Assembly (NCBI GenBank): GCA_021804195.1
Contig: JAJZKJ010000133.1
Span: forward strand, 1-6,424
Source: Acidobacteriota bacterium
GTDB lineage: Bacteria > Planctomycetota > Phycisphaerae > WQYP01 > JAJZKJ01
Length of the DNA: 6,424 bases
Reading direction: 5' to 3'
Shown here: positions 6,213 through 6,424 of the stretch, piece after piece
Layout of the letters: each line of letters begins with the position of its first letter
How positions within the stretch are numbered: the stretch's first letter is position 1
Made by a program: the position numbers and the translations under genes
The notes under the pieces: generated by a model
Databases searched by the model: none
The model's input: only the letters and a program-made list of their open reading frames with translations
Told to the model about the DNA's origin: nothing

Positions 6213-6424
6213 ATGAATACCCTTTCTTCACCCGCCATTACCCCATTTCTCTGGTTCGACTCCAATGCCGAAGCCGCCGTGGCTTTTTATCTCTCGGTTT
6301 TCCCCAACTCACGTCAATTGAGTGTTCTGCGCGCCTCGGCCGATACCCCATCCGTGCCCGCGGGCGGAGGCCTGACCATCACATTTGAGCTGGATGGGGT
6401 TCGCTTCACCGCCCTCAACGGCGG
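6213..6424 (+). CDS. Second PhnB-like VOC protein, N-terminal part, cut by window edge
   Basis: The first 70 residues of a VOC-superfamily protein run off the right edge. Visible motifs are ITPFLWFDSNAEAAVAFY (9-26), then VFPNSR (29-34), LTITFELDG (54-62) and FTALNG (65-70). Together they match the PhnB/'3-dmu-9_3-mt' group, in which the ITPFLWFD opening and the FxLDGxxFxALNGGP segment are characteristic. Such proteins are usually about 150-170 residues, so more than half is missing. The ATG at 6213 is the first possible start after the -10-like palindrome; no strong ribosome site is seen. It belongs to a different branch from the neighbouring minus-strand VOC protein, which has LNFPGTCEKALKFY at the same place. 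Substrate unknown. Confidence 0.85.
   Translation, partial: MNTLSSPAITPFLWFDSNAEAAVAFYLSVFPNSRQLSVLRASADTPSVPAGGGLTITFELDGVRFTALNG

Overview
The window reads as an ordinary chromosomal stretch of a GC-rich Gram-negative bacterium. An outer-membrane secretin and a periplasmic penicillin-binding transpeptidase imply two membranes. The style of the secretin (N-terminal TPR-like helices), the short transpeptidase with a PCSTTK active site and the small Trp/Arg-rich protein remind me of Acidobacteriota. That assignment is recollection and inference, not something the sequence proves.

Layout. The left edge (1-358, minus) holds the N-terminal third of a GalE-type UDP-glucose 4-epimerase. It is divergent from rmuC (462-1868, plus), which encodes a membrane-anchored coiled-coil protein with a PD-(D/E)XK-like core. 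A small uncharacterised Trp/Arg-rich gene (1855-2130, minus) converges on rmuC and overlaps its last 14 bases. A solitary secretin gene follows (2190-4124, plus), then a 223-base AT-richer gap with a weak terminator-like repeat, a possible -10 box and a perfect 7-bp hairpin. Next is a single-pass penicillin-binding transpeptidase (4348-5652, plus) with five hexapeptide repeats in its stalk. The right end has two divergent PhnB-like VOC genes (5703-6134, minus; 6213 to the edge, plus) around a palindromic ATTATAAT.

How the genes relate. No multi-gene operon is evident. The secretin and the transpeptidase both act in the envelope and are neighbours on one strand, but the gap between them has its own signals, so co-transcription is uncertain. 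No secretion ATPase, pilin, platform protein, cell-division gene, RNA gene, CRISPR array or transposase is visible. I see no convincing new multi-gene system.

The most important anomaly is at the left edge. The first 23 bases are an exact inverted copy of bases 1088-1110 inside rmuC, and the GalE protein leaves its family pattern exactly where this copy begins. This looks like a chimeric junction (assembly or amplification artefact) or, less likely, a real rearrangement. Bases 1-23 should not be trusted as galE sequence until checked.
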